The position numbers and the translations under genes are program-made. Positions 34,051 to 44,852 of a stretch of 64,000 bases of DNA are shown here, one piece after another (position 1 is the first letter of the stretch; every line of letters starts with the position of its first letter). The stretch covers positions 80,068-144,067 of the forward strand of contig NZ_FNKE01000002.1 in NCBI RefSeq assembly GCF_900101445.1, read 5' to 3'. Below the pieces are notes generated by a model. The model saw nothing but the letters and a program-made list of their open reading frames with translations, did no database searches and was not told the origin of the DNA. This DNA is from Streptococcus equinus (lineage in GTDB: Bacteria > Bacillota > Bacilli > Lactobacillales > Streptococcaceae).

Positions 34051-35184
34051 ATGGTAGAACTTAATCTTAATCATATTTACAAAAAATACCCAAATGCAAG
34101 CCACTATGCTGTTGAAGATTTCGATCTTGACATTAAAGATAAAGAATTTATCGTTTTCGTAGGACCTTCAGGTTGTGGTAAATCAACAACTCTTCGTATG
34201 GTTGCTGGTCTTGAAGATATCACAGAAGGTGAACTTAAAATTGACGGCGAAGTCGTTAATGATAAAGCACCAAAAGACCGTGATATTGCCATGGTTTTCC
34301 AAAACTACGCTCTTTACCCACACATGACTGTTTACGATAACATGGCATTTGGGCTAAAACTTAGAAAATATAAAAAAGACGAAATTGACAAACGTGTTCG
34401 CGAAGCCGCACAAATTCTTGGCTTGACAGAATTCCTTGAACGCAAACCTGCTGACCTTTCAGGTGGTCAACGTCAACGTGTTGCTATGGGGCGTGCTATC
34501 GTGCGTGATGCCAAAGTATTCTTGATGGACGAACCTTTGTCAAACTTGGATGCCAAACTTCGTGTGTCAATGCGTGCTGAGATTGCTAAGATTCACCGTC
34601 GTATCGGTTCAACAACAATCTACGTTACTCACGACCAAACAGAAGCCATGACACTTGCTGACCGTATTGTTATCATGAGTTCTACTAAAAACCCTGACGG
34701 TTCAGGAACAATCGGTCGCGTTGAACAAATTGGTACACCACAAGAACTTTACAACCGTCCAGCTAACAAATTCGTTGCTGGTTTCATCGGAAGTCCAGCC
34801 ATGAACTTCTTTGAAGGAACAGTTAAAGACAATACTTTGGTTAGTGACTCAGGTTTCACAATTACTTTGCCAGAAGGTCAAAAGAAATTGCTTGAAACAA
34901 AAGGTTACAATGGTAAAAAAGTTATCTTCGGTATTCGTCCAGAAGATATCTCAAACAACCCACTAGCTCGTGAAACATACCCAGGAGCAACTCTTGAAGC
35001 TGAAGTTACTGTTTCTGAATTACTCGGTGCTGAAACAATGCTTTACGTTAAAGTAGGTAACACTGAACTTGTTGCTCGTGCGGATGCGCGTGATGTTTAC
35101 CAACCAGGTTCAAAAGTGGAATTGACATTGAATGTTGCCAAAGGTCACTTCTTTGACCCAGAAACGGAGGCAGCTATTCGCTAA
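34051..35184 (+). CDS. msmK: multiple-sugar ABC transporter ATPase (MsmK/UgpC type)
   Basis: Cytoplasmic ATPase that powers one or more carbohydrate ABC importers. 377 residues: Walker A GPSGCGKST near residue 40, Q-loop MVFQNYALYPHM, signature LSGGQRQRVA, Walker B VFLMDEPLSNLD, H-loop YVTHDQTEA, and the C-terminal MOBE/TOBE regulatory region. In S. mutans msmK lies inside the msm operon; here it is a monocistronic gene 14 kb away, as in species where one MsmK serves several importers. MsmEFG at 51-54 kb is its obvious partner. Perfect cre in the promoter. Confidence 0.93.
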   Translation: MVELNLNHIYKKYPNASHYAVEDFDLDIKDKEFIVFVGPSGCGKSTTLRMVAGLEDITEGELKIDGEVVNDKAPKDRDIAMVFQNYALYPHMTVYDNMAFGLKLRKYKKDEIDKRVREAAQILGLTEFLERKPADLSGGQRQRVAMGRAIVRDAKVFLMDEPLSNLDAKLRVSMRAEIAKIHRRIGSTTIYVTHDQTEAMTLADRIVIMSSTKNPDGSGTIGRVEQIGTPQELYNRPANKFVAGFIGSPAMNFFEGTVKDNTLVSDSGFTITLPEGQKKLLETKGYNGKKVIFGIRPEDISNNPLARETYPGATLEAEVTVSELLGAETMLYVKVGNTELVARADARDVYQPGSKVELTLNVAKGHFFDPETEAAIR

Positions 35185-35220
35185 TTTAACGCTATCCAAA
35201 ACAGAACTCTTCTAGAATAC

Positions 35221-35265
35221 AACCCAAAAAGCCTTACGTCTAACGACGTAGGGCTTTTTTGGGTT
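35221..35265 (+). terminator. intrinsic terminator of msmK
   Basis: AACCCAAAAAGCC..ACGTC/GACGT..GGCTTTTTTGGGTT, a very long stem with TAAC loop. Confidence 0.93.
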
Positions 35266-35277
35266 TTCATCATAAAA

Positions 35278-35310
35278 TAAAGTTACTTACCAGATGATAA
35301 GTAACTTTTT
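35278..35310. terminator. terminator between msmK and lacR (serves lacR)
   Basis: AGTTACTTA/TAAGTAACT stem with A-run and T-run on its two sides; on the minus strand it is followed by TTATTTT after the lacR stop. Confidence 0.75.
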
Positions 35311-35322
35311 CATTGTCTAAAT

Positions 35323-36093
35323 TTATTCGTCGGCAACCATAATATCAGTTAATTGACCAAATTTTTCTTTGGCATCTTCAGAAATACCTGAATCAGTGAC
35401 CAGGTGATCGATTTTGCTGACATTGTAGAAATCATAAAAATCGTATTTATCGAATTTTTCATGATCGACGAGAAGGAATTTTTCAAAGGCATTATCAAGG
35501 GCAATGCGTTGAATTTCTCCTTCGCTTTCGCTGTAAGTAGCTACAGAATCCCCAAAGACACCGTTAGCACTAACAAAGGCTTTTGAGAACTTGAGATTTT
35601 GCAAGTAGTTAGCAGTCAGTGAGCCAACAAAGGCACCTGTGATATCACGGTATTCACCGCCGGTTAAGATTAAATCGGTGCTTTTATTTTGATTTAAAAT
35701 GGTGAATACTGGCAAACTATTTGTCACGACACGGATGTTTTTGGCAACAAGTTCGTGAGCAAAATGTTCCAGCGTTGTTCCGGGACCGATAAAGACTGTT
35801 TCGCCTTCTTGAATGAGTGTGCTGGCGAACTTAGCAATGGCACGCTTTTCTTCGATTTGTAGTTCTTGTTTTTCAGTGTTTGATTTTTCGTATTTTGGTT
35901 TTACTTTTGGTGTATCAATACTTTGTGCGCCACCATGGATACGAATCAATAAGCCTTCTTTGTCTAGCTCGTCAAGGTCACGACGAACTGTCATGTCAGA
36001 AACACCAAGTTCTTTAATGATGTCATTTACTGTAATAACACCTTTGACGTTGATTTTTTCAAGAATCCACTGGAGGCGTTCTTTTTTCAGCAT
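35323..36093 (-). CDS. lacR: DeoR-family lactose phosphotransferase repressor
   Basis: Represses the lac operon; released by tagatose 6-phosphate. 256 residues: N-terminal winged helix LKKERLQWILEKINVKGVITVNDIIKELGVSDMTVRRDLDEL and a C-terminal sugar-phosphate-sensing (DeoRC) domain (ETVFIGPGTTLEHFA, LTGGEYR). Divergent from lacA with a 300-bp spacer that holds repeated TGTTTGTT-type operator motifs. GAAAGGAG precedes the ATG. Confidence 0.92.
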   Translation of the reverse strand: MLKKERLQWILEKINVKGVITVNDIIKELGVSDMTVRRDLDELDKEGLLIRIHGGAQSIDTPKVKPKYEKSNTEKQELQIEEKRAIAKFASTLIQEGETVFIGPGTTLEHFAHELVAKNIRVVTNSLPVFTILNQNKSTDLILTGGEYRDITGAFVGSLTANYLQNLKFSKAFVSANGVFGDSVATYSESEGEIQRIALDNAFEKFLLVDHEKFDKYDFYDFYNVSKIDHLVTDSGISEDAKEKFGQLTDIMVADE

Positions 36094-36246
36094 GTCAATC
36101 TCCTTTCTTTTCTTTATTCCTTGTCACTATCATATCACAAAGAGACTGGTAACTCAACAAATAAGAAAAAAAAGAAACATTTTGAAACAGTTTTGTAACA
36201 ATCATGAAAAGTACCGAAGTTAAAGCGTTTTTCGAGAGTTTCTCAA

Positions 36247-36329
36247 AATGAAACAAACACAAAGCAACAAACATTTTTAAAAAAATATTAAACAAATATG
36301 TTGACAAATGTTTGTTTTAGAATTATTAT
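36247..36329 (+). promoter_or_regulatory. lacA promoter with LacR-type operator repeats
   Basis: TTGACA (36301-36306), 17-bp spacer, TATTAT (36324-36329): a near-consensus promoter. The spacer contains AAATGTTTGTTTT, and upstream are AACAAACAC and CAACAAACATTT in the opposite sense; DeoR-family repressors bind TGTTTRTTT-like repeats, so these are the likely LacR operators for loop formation. Confidence 0.65.
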
Positions 36330-36392
36330 ATAAACATAAAAAAACGTTTTTAAAAAATTATCTAGATAAAAGAAAAATTTTGAGGTGTTAAA

Positions 36393-36818
36393 ATGACAGT
36401 TATTCTTGGTTCAGATGCTGCAGGGGAAACTTTAAAAAATATTGTTAAAGATTACCTGCTTGAAAATGCTTATGACGTCAAAGACGTTACAGATGTCAAA
36501 AAAGATTTTGTTGATAATACGCTTGCGGTTGCAGCAGGAGTTAATGCTTCTGATGATAATCTTGGTATTATGATCGATGCTTATGGTGCTGGAAGTTTTA
36601 TGACAGCTACAAAAATCAAAGGCATGATTTGTGCAGAAGTTTCAGATGAACGCTCTGCTTACATGACACGTGCTCACAATAATGCGCGCATGATTACCAT
36701 GGGTTCAGAAATTGTCGGTGTTGAATTAGCTAAAAACATTGTTAAAGGATTTTTGGAAGGTCACTATGACGGTGGTCGTCACCAAATCCGTGTCGATATG
36801 TTAAATAAAATGTGTTAA
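36393..36818 (+). CDS. lacA: galactose-6-phosphate isomerase subunit LacA
   Basis: With LacB forms the heteromeric isomerase that turns galactose 6-phosphate into tagatose 6-phosphate. RpiB/LacAB fold, 141 residues: [60 protein letters not shown]. First gene of the lac operon; start after GAGGTG. Confidence 0.96.
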   Translation: MTVILGSDAAGETLKNIVKDYLLENAYDVKDVTDVKKDFVDNTLAVAAGVNASDDNLGIMIDAYGAGSFMTATKIKGMICAEVSDERSAYMTRAHNNARMITMGSEIVGVELAKNIVKGFLEGHYDGGRHQIRVDMLNKMC

Positions 36819-36834
36819 GAGCGAGGGAGATAAA

Positions 36835-37350
36835 ATGAAAATTGCAATTGGATGTGACCATATCGTAACAACAGAAAAAATGGCAGTGTCAGACTTTTTG
36901 AAATCAAAAGGCTATGAGGTTATTGATTGTGGAACTTATGACCACACACGTACGCACTACCCAATCTTTGGTAAAAAAGTTGGTGAAGCTGTGACAAGTG
37001 GTCAAGCGGATTTAGGTGTTTGTATCTGTGGTACAGGTGTTGGGATTAACAACTCTGTCAATAAAGTTCCAGGTATTCGCTCAGCTTTAGTGCGTGATAT
37101 GACAACCGCTATTTATGCCAAAGAAGAATTGAATGCGAATGTCATTGGTTTTGGTGGCAAAATTACTGGTGAATTGTTGATGTGTGATATTATCGAAGCC
37201 TTTATCAAGGCTGAGTACAAACCAACCGCAGAAAATAAAGCTTTAATTGAAAAAATTGCAGCTGTGGAAACAGTTAATGAAGAGCAAAGTTCACCAGATT
37301 TCTTTGATGAATTTCTTGAGAAATGGGATCGTGGCGAATATCACGATTAG
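36835..37350 (+). CDS. lacB: galactose-6-phosphate isomerase subunit LacB
   Basis: Partner of LacA, 171 residues: [63 protein letters not shown] (the Cys-Gly-Thr-Gly active-site loop). 16 bp after lacA, preceded by GAGGGAG. Confidence 0.96.
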   Translation: MKIAIGCDHIVTTEKMAVSDFLKSKGYEVIDCGTYDHTRTHYPIFGKKVGEAVTSGQADLGVCICGTGVGINNSVNKVPGIRSALVRDMTTAIYAKEELNANVIGFGGKITGELLMCDIIEAFIKAEYKPTAENKALIEKIAAVETVNEEQSSPDFFDEFLEKWDRGEYHD

Positions 37351-37361
37351 GAGATAATAAG

Positions 37362-38294
37362 ATGATTCTTACTGTAACGTTGAACCCATCGATTGATATT
37401 TCTTATCCGCTGGATGATTTAAAGTTGGATACTGTGAACCGTGTTGCTGATGCACGAAAAACAGCAGGTGGCAAGGGGCTGAATGTCACTCGAGTATTAT
37501 CAGAAATTGGCGATCATGTGACAGCAACGGGTTTTGTTGGTGGAAAGCTAGGAGATTTTTTGACAAGACAATTGGATAAAAGTCAGATTAATCACCGCTT
37601 TTTTAAGATTCATGGTGAAACGCGTAATTGCATTGCGATTTTACATAACGGATTGCAAACAGAAATTTTAGAAGCTGGTCCCATGATTGACCCAGATGAG
37701 GCAGATGGTTTTCTTAATCATTTTCGCTATCTTTGTCCGTCATATGATGTCATCACGATTTCAGGAAGTCTTCCAGCTGGTCTTGAGGATAATTACTATC
37801 AAAAGATGATTAGTCTAGCAAATTCTCAAGGTAAAAAAGTTGTGCTAGATTGTTCTGGCAAAGCATTAGAAGCTGTTTTAGTTGGCGCTGACAAACCATT
37901 TGTTATCAAACCAAATACCGAAGAGTTGTCTCAACTTGTTGGAAAAACGGTTACTGATGATGTAGCAGAGCTAAAAACAATCTTGCAAGATGACTTATTT
38001 GATGGCATTGATTGGGTGGTTGTGTCACTAGGTGGCAAAGGAGCTTTTGCAAAACACGACAATCATTTTTACCGCGTCACTATTCCCAAAATCAATGTGG
38101 TAAATCCAGTCGGATCAGGGGATTCGACAGTGGCTGGGATTGCTTCAGCAATTACTCACAGTCTATCAGATAAAGATTTCCTATGCCATGCCAATGTTCT
38201 TGGAATGCTAAATGCGCAAGAAAAAATGACTGGGCATGTCAATATGAAACATTACGAAAACTTATTTAATCAAATTCAGGTAGAAGAGGTATAG
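37362..38294 (+). CDS. lacC: tagatose-6-phosphate kinase
   Basis: PfkB-family kinase making tagatose 1,6-bisphosphate. 310 residues; [18 protein letters not shown] near the N-terminus and C-terminal [16 protein letters not shown] (catalytic Asp) are PfkB motifs. The ATG at 37362 follows AGGAGATAATAAG; the frame continues upstream into the end of lacB but without a ribosome site. Confidence 0.95.
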   Translation: MILTVTLNPSIDISYPLDDLKLDTVNRVADARKTAGGKGLNVTRVLSEIGDHVTATGFVGGKLGDFLTRQLDKSQINHRFFKIHGETRNCIAILHNGLQTEILEAGPMIDPDEADGFLNHFRYLCPSYDVITISGSLPAGLEDNYYQKMISLANSQGKKVVLDCSGKALEAVLVGADKPFVIKPNTEELSQLVGKTVTDDVAELKTILQDDLFDGIDWVVVSLGGKGAFAKHDNHFYRVTIPKINVVNPVGSGDSTVAGIASAITHSLSDKDFLCHANVLGMLNAQEKMTGHVNMKHYENLFNQIQVEEV

Positions 38295-38299
38295 AAAAA

Positions 38300-39295
38300 A
38301 TGGTATTAACACAAGGAAAACGTAACTTACTAGAAAAACTTAGTCGTGAGGGTGTCATTTCTGCATTGGCATTTGACCAACGTGGGGCTCTCAAACGCAT
38401 GATGGCAAAATATCAAACAGAAGAACCAAGTGTTGCACAAATTGAACAATTAAAAGCTTTGGTTTCTGAAGAATTAACACCATATGCCTCATCTATTCTT
38501 CTTGACCCTGAATACGGATTGCCTGCAAGCAAAGTCCGAGATGACAATGCAGGATTGTTGTTGGCTTATGAAAAAACTGGTTATGATGCCACAACAACTA
38601 GCCGCTTGCCAGATTGCTTGGTAGAATGGTCAGCTAAGCGCCTTAAAGAAGAAGGCGCAGATGCAGTGAAATTCTTGCTTTACTACGATGTCGATGGCGA
38701 TGAATACATTAATCTTCAAAAGCAAGCCTATATTGAACGCATTGGGGATGAATGTAAAGCTGAAGATATGCCATTCTTCCTTGAAATCTTGACTTACGAT
38801 GAAAACATTTCTGACAATACTAGTGCAGCATTTGCCAAAGTCAAACCACACAAGGTTAATGAAGCTATGAAAGTTTTCTCTGATGAACGCTTTGGCATCG
38901 ATGTGCTTAAAGTTGAAGTCCCTGTCAATATGAAATATGTTGAAGGTTTTGCGGATGGTGAAGTGGTTTACACAAGAGAAGAAGCAGTACAAGCCTTTAA
39001 AGACCAAGAAGTGGCTAGCCATTTGCCATACATCTACCTAAGTGCAGGTGTGTCAGCGAAACTTTTCCAAGAAACGTTGGCATTTGCAGCTGAATCTGGT
39101 GCTAATTTCAATGGTGTGCTTTGTGGACGTGCGACATGGGCTGGTTGTGTTCAAATCTATATTGAACAAGGTGAAGCTGCTGCGCGTGAATGGCTTCAAA
39201 CGCAAGGACGCAAAAATATTGAAGACCTCAATAAAGTTCTTGTGAAGACAGCTAGTCCTTGGACTGAGAAAGTAGTTGAAGTTGCTTTTGCCTAA
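38300..39295 (+). CDS. lacD: tagatose-1,6-bisphosphate aldolase
   Basis: Class I aldolase splitting tagatose 1,6-bisphosphate into glyceraldehyde 3-phosphate and dihydroxyacetone phosphate. 331 residues; [34 protein letters not shown] (Schiff-base Lys), VLKVEVPVN and LCGRATWAG. It follows lacC by 5 bp. A terminator-like hairpin lies between lacD and lacX. Confidence 0.96.
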   Translation: MVLTQGKRNLLEKLSREGVISALAFDQRGALKRMMAKYQTEEPSVAQIEQLKALVSEELTPYASSILLDPEYGLPASKVRDDNAGLLLAYEKTGYDATTTSRLPDCLVEWSAKRLKEEGADAVKFLLYYDVDGDEYINLQKQAYIERIGDECKAEDMPFFLEILTYDENISDNTSAAFAKVKPHKVNEAMKVFSDERFGIDVLKVEVPVNMKYVEGFADGEVVYTREEAVQAFKDQEVASHLPYIYLSAGVSAKLFQETLAFAAESGANFNGVLCGRATWAGCVQIYIEQGEAAAREWLQTQGRKNIEDLNKVLVKTASPWTEKVVEVAFA

Positions 39296-39340
39296 AGCAA
39301 TTAGCAAAACTTCTTTGATATACTTTGTTTTTTGATACTG

Positions 39341-39376
39341 GGAATGTTGATTGTGAGGATGAACATTCCTTTTTTT
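39341..39376 (+). terminator. terminator-like hairpin between lacD and lacX
   Basis: GGAATGTT/AACATTCC stem with a 13-base loop followed by seven T. It would reduce transcription from lacABCD into lacX and the transport genes. Confidence 0.75.
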
Positions 39377-39393
39377 AGAAAGGGAAGGAAATT

Positions 39394-40290
39394 ATGGTCA
39401 TCGAATTAAAAAATGATTTCTTGACGGTTCAATTTAAAGAATTTGGGGGAGCTTTGTCTTCTATCAAAGATAAAGATGGCATCGAATATTTGTGGCAAGG
39501 AGACCCAAAATATTGGAGTTCACAGGCACCTGTGCTCTTTCCAATTTGTGGTAGCTTACGTGATGATGAAGCGATTTATCGTCCAAATGTTCGTCCGCAT
39601 TTTACAGGAATCATCACACGTCATGGCTTGGTGCGTAAGAAAAATTTTAGTTATCACCCCATATCAGAAGACAGTGTTGCTTTTAGCATTACACCCGACA
39701 GTGATATGTTAGCGAATTATCCTTATGATTTTGAACTTAAAATCATTTATACCTTAATCGAAAAGACTATCAAGGTGACTTATCAAGTTAGCAATCGTGA
39801 GACTGAAAAGCGGATGCCGTATTTTATCGGGGGACATCCAGGTTTTAACTGTCCTTTGCTAAATGATGAGGAATACGAAGATTATTATCTTGAATTTGAA
39901 AAAGAAGAAACTTGCTCGGTACCAGAAACTTTTCCAGAGACTGGTTTACTTGATGTGACAAAGCGGACGCCATTTTTAAACCATCAAAAGGTGTTAGAGC
40001 TAGATTATGCTTTGTTTGCTAAAGATGCGATTACTTTGGACTGTTTAACTTCGCGTAGTATTTCTTTGAAATCTCACAAGCATGCTAAAGGTTTGCGACT
40101 AGACTTTGCTGATTTTCCAAACTTGGTTTTATGGTCGACAGCTAATAAGAGTCCTTTTATCGCTTTGGAACCTTGGAGTGGCTTGTCAACGTCGCTAGAT
40201 GAAAGTGACGTTTTGGAAGACAAACGTCAGGTTACTTTTGTAGATAGCGGTCAAACGAGTGAAAAATCCTTTGCTATTACCATTTTTTGA
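39394..40290 (+). CDS. lacX: LacX-type aldose 1-epimerase-like protein
   Basis: 298 residues related to aldose epimerases (YeaD/LacX group): GALSSIKDKDGIEYLWQGDPKYWSSQAPVLFPICG and GGHPGFNCPL with active-site His, RPHFTGIITRHGLVR. Expected to interconvert anomers of a hexose phosphate or galactose. In Lactococcus lacX lies at the end of the lac operon; here it separates lacABCD from lacTGFE. GGGAAGGA precedes the ATG. Confidence 0.82.
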   Translation: MVIELKNDFLTVQFKEFGGALSSIKDKDGIEYLWQGDPKYWSSQAPVLFPICGSLRDDEAIYRPNVRPHFTGIITRHGLVRKKNFSYHPISEDSVAFSITPDSDMLANYPYDFELKIIYTLIEKTIKVTYQVSNRETEKRMPYFIGGHPGFNCPLLNDEEYEDYYLEFEKEETCSVPETFPETGLLDVTKRTPFLNHQKVLELDYALFAKDAITLDCLTSRSISLKSHKHAKGLRLDFADFPNLVLWSTANKSPFIALEPWSGLSTSLDESDVLEDKRQVTFVDSGQTSEKSFAITIF

Positions 40291-40293
40291 AAA

Positions 40294-40367
40294 TGTTTAT
40301 AAACAAACAAAAAAACTCAAAAAATAAACAAGAAAGGGTTTACAAAACTAAAAATGTGTGATATATT
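40294..40367 (+). promoter_or_regulatory. lacT promoter and LacR-like operator
   Basis: TTTACA (40339-40344), 17-bp spacer, TATATT (40362-40367). Upstream is a perfect 12-bp palindrome TGTTTATAAACA (40294-40305) followed by AACA, resembling the motifs in the lacA promoter. A second LacR-controlled start inside the lac cluster is therefore likely. Confidence 0.6.
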
Positions 40368-40391
40368 ATAACCATAGAAATTAAATAGAGT

Positions 40392-40420
40392 GGATTGTAA
40401 CTAAGACATTAGGCAAGACC
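40392..40420 (+). promoter_or_regulatory. RAT antiterminator sequence (LacT binding site)
   Basis: GGATTGTAACT followed by AGACATTAGGCAAGACC matches the ribonucleic antiterminator of BglG/SacT/LacT systems (GGATTGTTACT...GGCAAAACC). Its 3' end overlaps the terminator stem that follows, so that LacT binding prevents terminator folding. Confidence 0.85.
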
Positions 40421-40466
40421 GCAAATAATCTAGACGGAAGAAATCTAGCTTGTTTGTGGTTTTTTA
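40418..40466 (+). terminator. conditional terminator controlled by LacT
   Basis: ACCGCAAATAATCTAGA pairs with TCTAGCTTGTTTGTGGT and is followed by six T. It overlaps the RAT by three bases. It lies in the leader of lacT itself, so LacT regulates its own gene and lacGFE. Confidence 0.85.
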
Positions 40467-40494
40467 TTTGTCTAAACCACTGGGGAGGGGTAGA

Positions 40495-42742
<2,248 letters not shown>

Positions 42743-42754
42743 GGGATTTTGAAA

Positions 42755-43066
42755 ATGGATAAAAAAGAATTACAAATGTTGGGATTTGAAATTGTAGCTT
42801 ACTCAGGTGATGCTAGAAGTACACTATTACAATTGCTCAAGGAAGTTCGTTCTGGCAACTTTGACAATGTTGACAAAGCCATTAAAGATGCTGATGAAAA
42901 CTTAGCAAAAGCGCACAATGCTCAAACAGCCTTGCTAGCACAAGAAGCAGGTGGTGAAGACTTGGAACTTGGTTTTATCTTCGTTCACGGTCAAGACCAC
43001 TTGATGACAACCTTGTTGCTACGTGACCTTATTACGGATTTTATTGAATTATATAAAAATCGCTAA
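42755..43066 (+). CDS. lacF: lactose PTS EIIA
   Basis: 103 residues, trimeric helical EIIA. Phospho-His78 in FVHGQDHLMTTLLL. Start at ATG 42755 preceded by GGGG; the frame has a TTG six bases earlier that lacks spacing. Between lacG and lacE, a different order from the usual lacFEG. Confidence 0.94.
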   Translation: MDKKELQMLGFEIVAYSGDARSTLLQLLKEVRSGNFDNVDKAIKDADENLAKAHNAQTALLAQEAGGEDLELGFIFVHGQDHLMTTLLLRDLITDFIELYKNR

Positions 43067-43155
43067 TTTTTAAAAAAGAAAGGAAGTGAACCAAGGCTTG
43101 GCAAATGCTTAATCTCCTCTCGTTTGCTAAGCTCAGGTTCTTGGGGAGTTTTATC

Positions 43156-44829
43156 ATGAACAAACTCATTCAACAAATTGAAAAGGGTAAACCTTTTTTT
43201 GAAAAAATTTCTCGTAACATTTATCTAGGTGCCATTCGTGATGGTTTCCTAGCAGCAATGCCAGCTATTCTCTTTTCTAGTATTTTCATCTTGATTGCAT
43301 CCATTCCGGATGTTCTTGGAATCAAATTACCAGAAGATTTCTCAAACTGGCTTTGGAAGATTTACAATTATTCAATGGGTGTAGTTGCCCTTCTTGTTTC
43401 AGCGACAACAGCACGTTGTTTGGCAGAATCTGTTAACCGCAAAATGCCAGGTAACAAAAAAATCAATGCGGTGTCTGTCATGCTTGCCTCAATTGTCAGT
43501 TTCTTGATGTTGAGTGCTGATGAAATCAAAGATGGACTTGCTACTGGTTACATGGGTACAAAAGGTATCCTAGCAGCTTTCGTTGCAGCCTTTATCACTG
43601 TGAATGTTTATAAATTCTGTGTGCTTCGTGACATTACAATCAAGATGCCAAAAGAAGTACCTGGTACTATTTCTCAAACATTCCGCGATATTTTCCCATT
43701 CTCATTTGCAGTTTTTGCAGCAGTTATTATTGATACAATTATTCGTCATTTCTTTGGTACATCATTTGCTGAAGCAGTTATCACTTTGTTGCAACCTTTG
43801 TTTACAGCAGCAGACGGCTATCTTGGAATTGCAATTATCTGGGGTGCAATGGCACTCTTCTGGTTCGTTGGTGTGCATGGACCATCAATCGTAGAACCAG
43901 CTATCGCAGCGATTATCTATGCGAATGTCGAAACTAACCTTCAATTGTTTAAAGCTGGCGAACATGCTTCAAACGTATTGACTGTCGGTCTTGGTAACTT
44001 TGTTGGTACTATGGGTGGTACTGGTGCCACACTTGTCGTTCCATATCTTTTCTTGCTATTTGCTAAATCAAAACAATTGAAAGCCGTCGGTAAAGCTTCA
44101 TTTATCCCAGTTAGCTTTGCTGTTAACGAACCTTTGCTTTTTGCAACACCAATTATTCTAAACCCTTACTTCTTTATTCCATTCCTTTTGGCGCCAATTG
44201 CCAACGTTTGGATTTTCAAATTCTTTGTTGATGTGCTTCAAATGAACAGCTTCATGTATGTTCTTCCTTGGGCAACACCAGCTCCAATCGGACTTATTCT
44301 TGGTACAGGCGTTAGCCTTCTAGCTGTTGTTCTTGTCTTTGTTCTTATTGCTGTTGATGCGATTATTTACTTCCCATTCATCAAAGCTTATGATGCTTCA
44401 CTTCTTGAAGAAGAAGCTGAAAATGCTGCAATAGAAGAACTTGAAAGTATTACTCCAGTAAAAGCTGCAGAAAAAGTTGTTGAAGCAAAACCTGCTGTTA
44501 AAGTGACAACTGATAAACCAATCAACGTCTTAGTTCTTTGTGCCGGTGCTGGTACAAGTGCTATGCTTGCTAACGCTCTTACTGAAGGAGCGGCAGCCAC
44601 AGGTGCAAATATCACAGCTTCAGCTGGTGCTTATGGCTCACACTATGAAATTATGAAAAACTTCGATATGATTGTCCTTGCTCCTCAAGTCAATTCATTC
44701 TACGAAGATATCAAGAAAGATACTGATGCCCTTGGTATCAAATTAGCTGCCACAAAAGGCGCTGAATACATTAAATTAACTCGTGACCCAGAAGGTGCTG
44801 TAGCCTTCGTAATGTCTTACTTTGCTTAA
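43156..44829 (+). CDS. lacE: lactose PTS EIICB
   Basis: 557 residues. EIIC membrane domain 1-420 (FFEKISRNIYLGAIRDGFLAAMP, FWFVGVHGPSIVEP, FAVNEPLLFATPIILNP), a flexible Ala/Glu/Val linker, and EIIB about 455-557 with phospho-Cys462 in LVLCAGAGTSAMLANAL. ATG at 43156 follows GGGGAG; the frame is open to 43105, but that stretch is leader. 89 bp separates it from lacF. Confidence 0.94.
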   Translation: MNKLIQQIEKGKPFFEKISRNIYLGAIRDGFLAAMPAILFSSIFILIASIPDVLGIKLPEDFSNWLWKIYNYSMGVVALLVSATTARCLAESVNRKMPGNKKINAVSVMLASIVSFLMLSADEIKDGLATGYMGTKGILAAFVAAFITVNVYKFCVLRDITIKMPKEVPGTISQTFRDIFPFSFAVFAAVIIDTIIRHFFGTSFAEAVITLLQPLFTAADGYLGIAIIWGAMALFWFVGVHGPSIVEPAIAAIIYANVETNLQLFKAGEHASNVLTVGLGNFVGTMGGTGATLVVPYLFLLFAKSKQLKAVGKASFIPVSFAVNEPLLFATPIILNPYFFIPFLLAPIANVWIFKFFVDVLQMNSFMYVLPWATPAPIGLILGTGVSLLAVVLVFVLIAVDAIIYFPFIKAYDASLLEEEAENAAIEELESITPVKAAEKVVEAKPAVKVTTDKPINVLVLCAGAGTSAMLANALTEGAAATGANITASAGAYGSHYEIMKNFDMIVLAPQVNSFYEDIKKDTDALGIKLAATKGAEYIKLTRDPEGAVAFVMSYFA

Positions 44830-44852
44830 GAGAACAAAAGCAGGATACGATT

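Noticed and set aside
36218..36236. cre-like AAAGCGTTTTTC before lacA
   Set aside because: Three mismatches to the consensus and far from the promoter core; too weak to report as a site.
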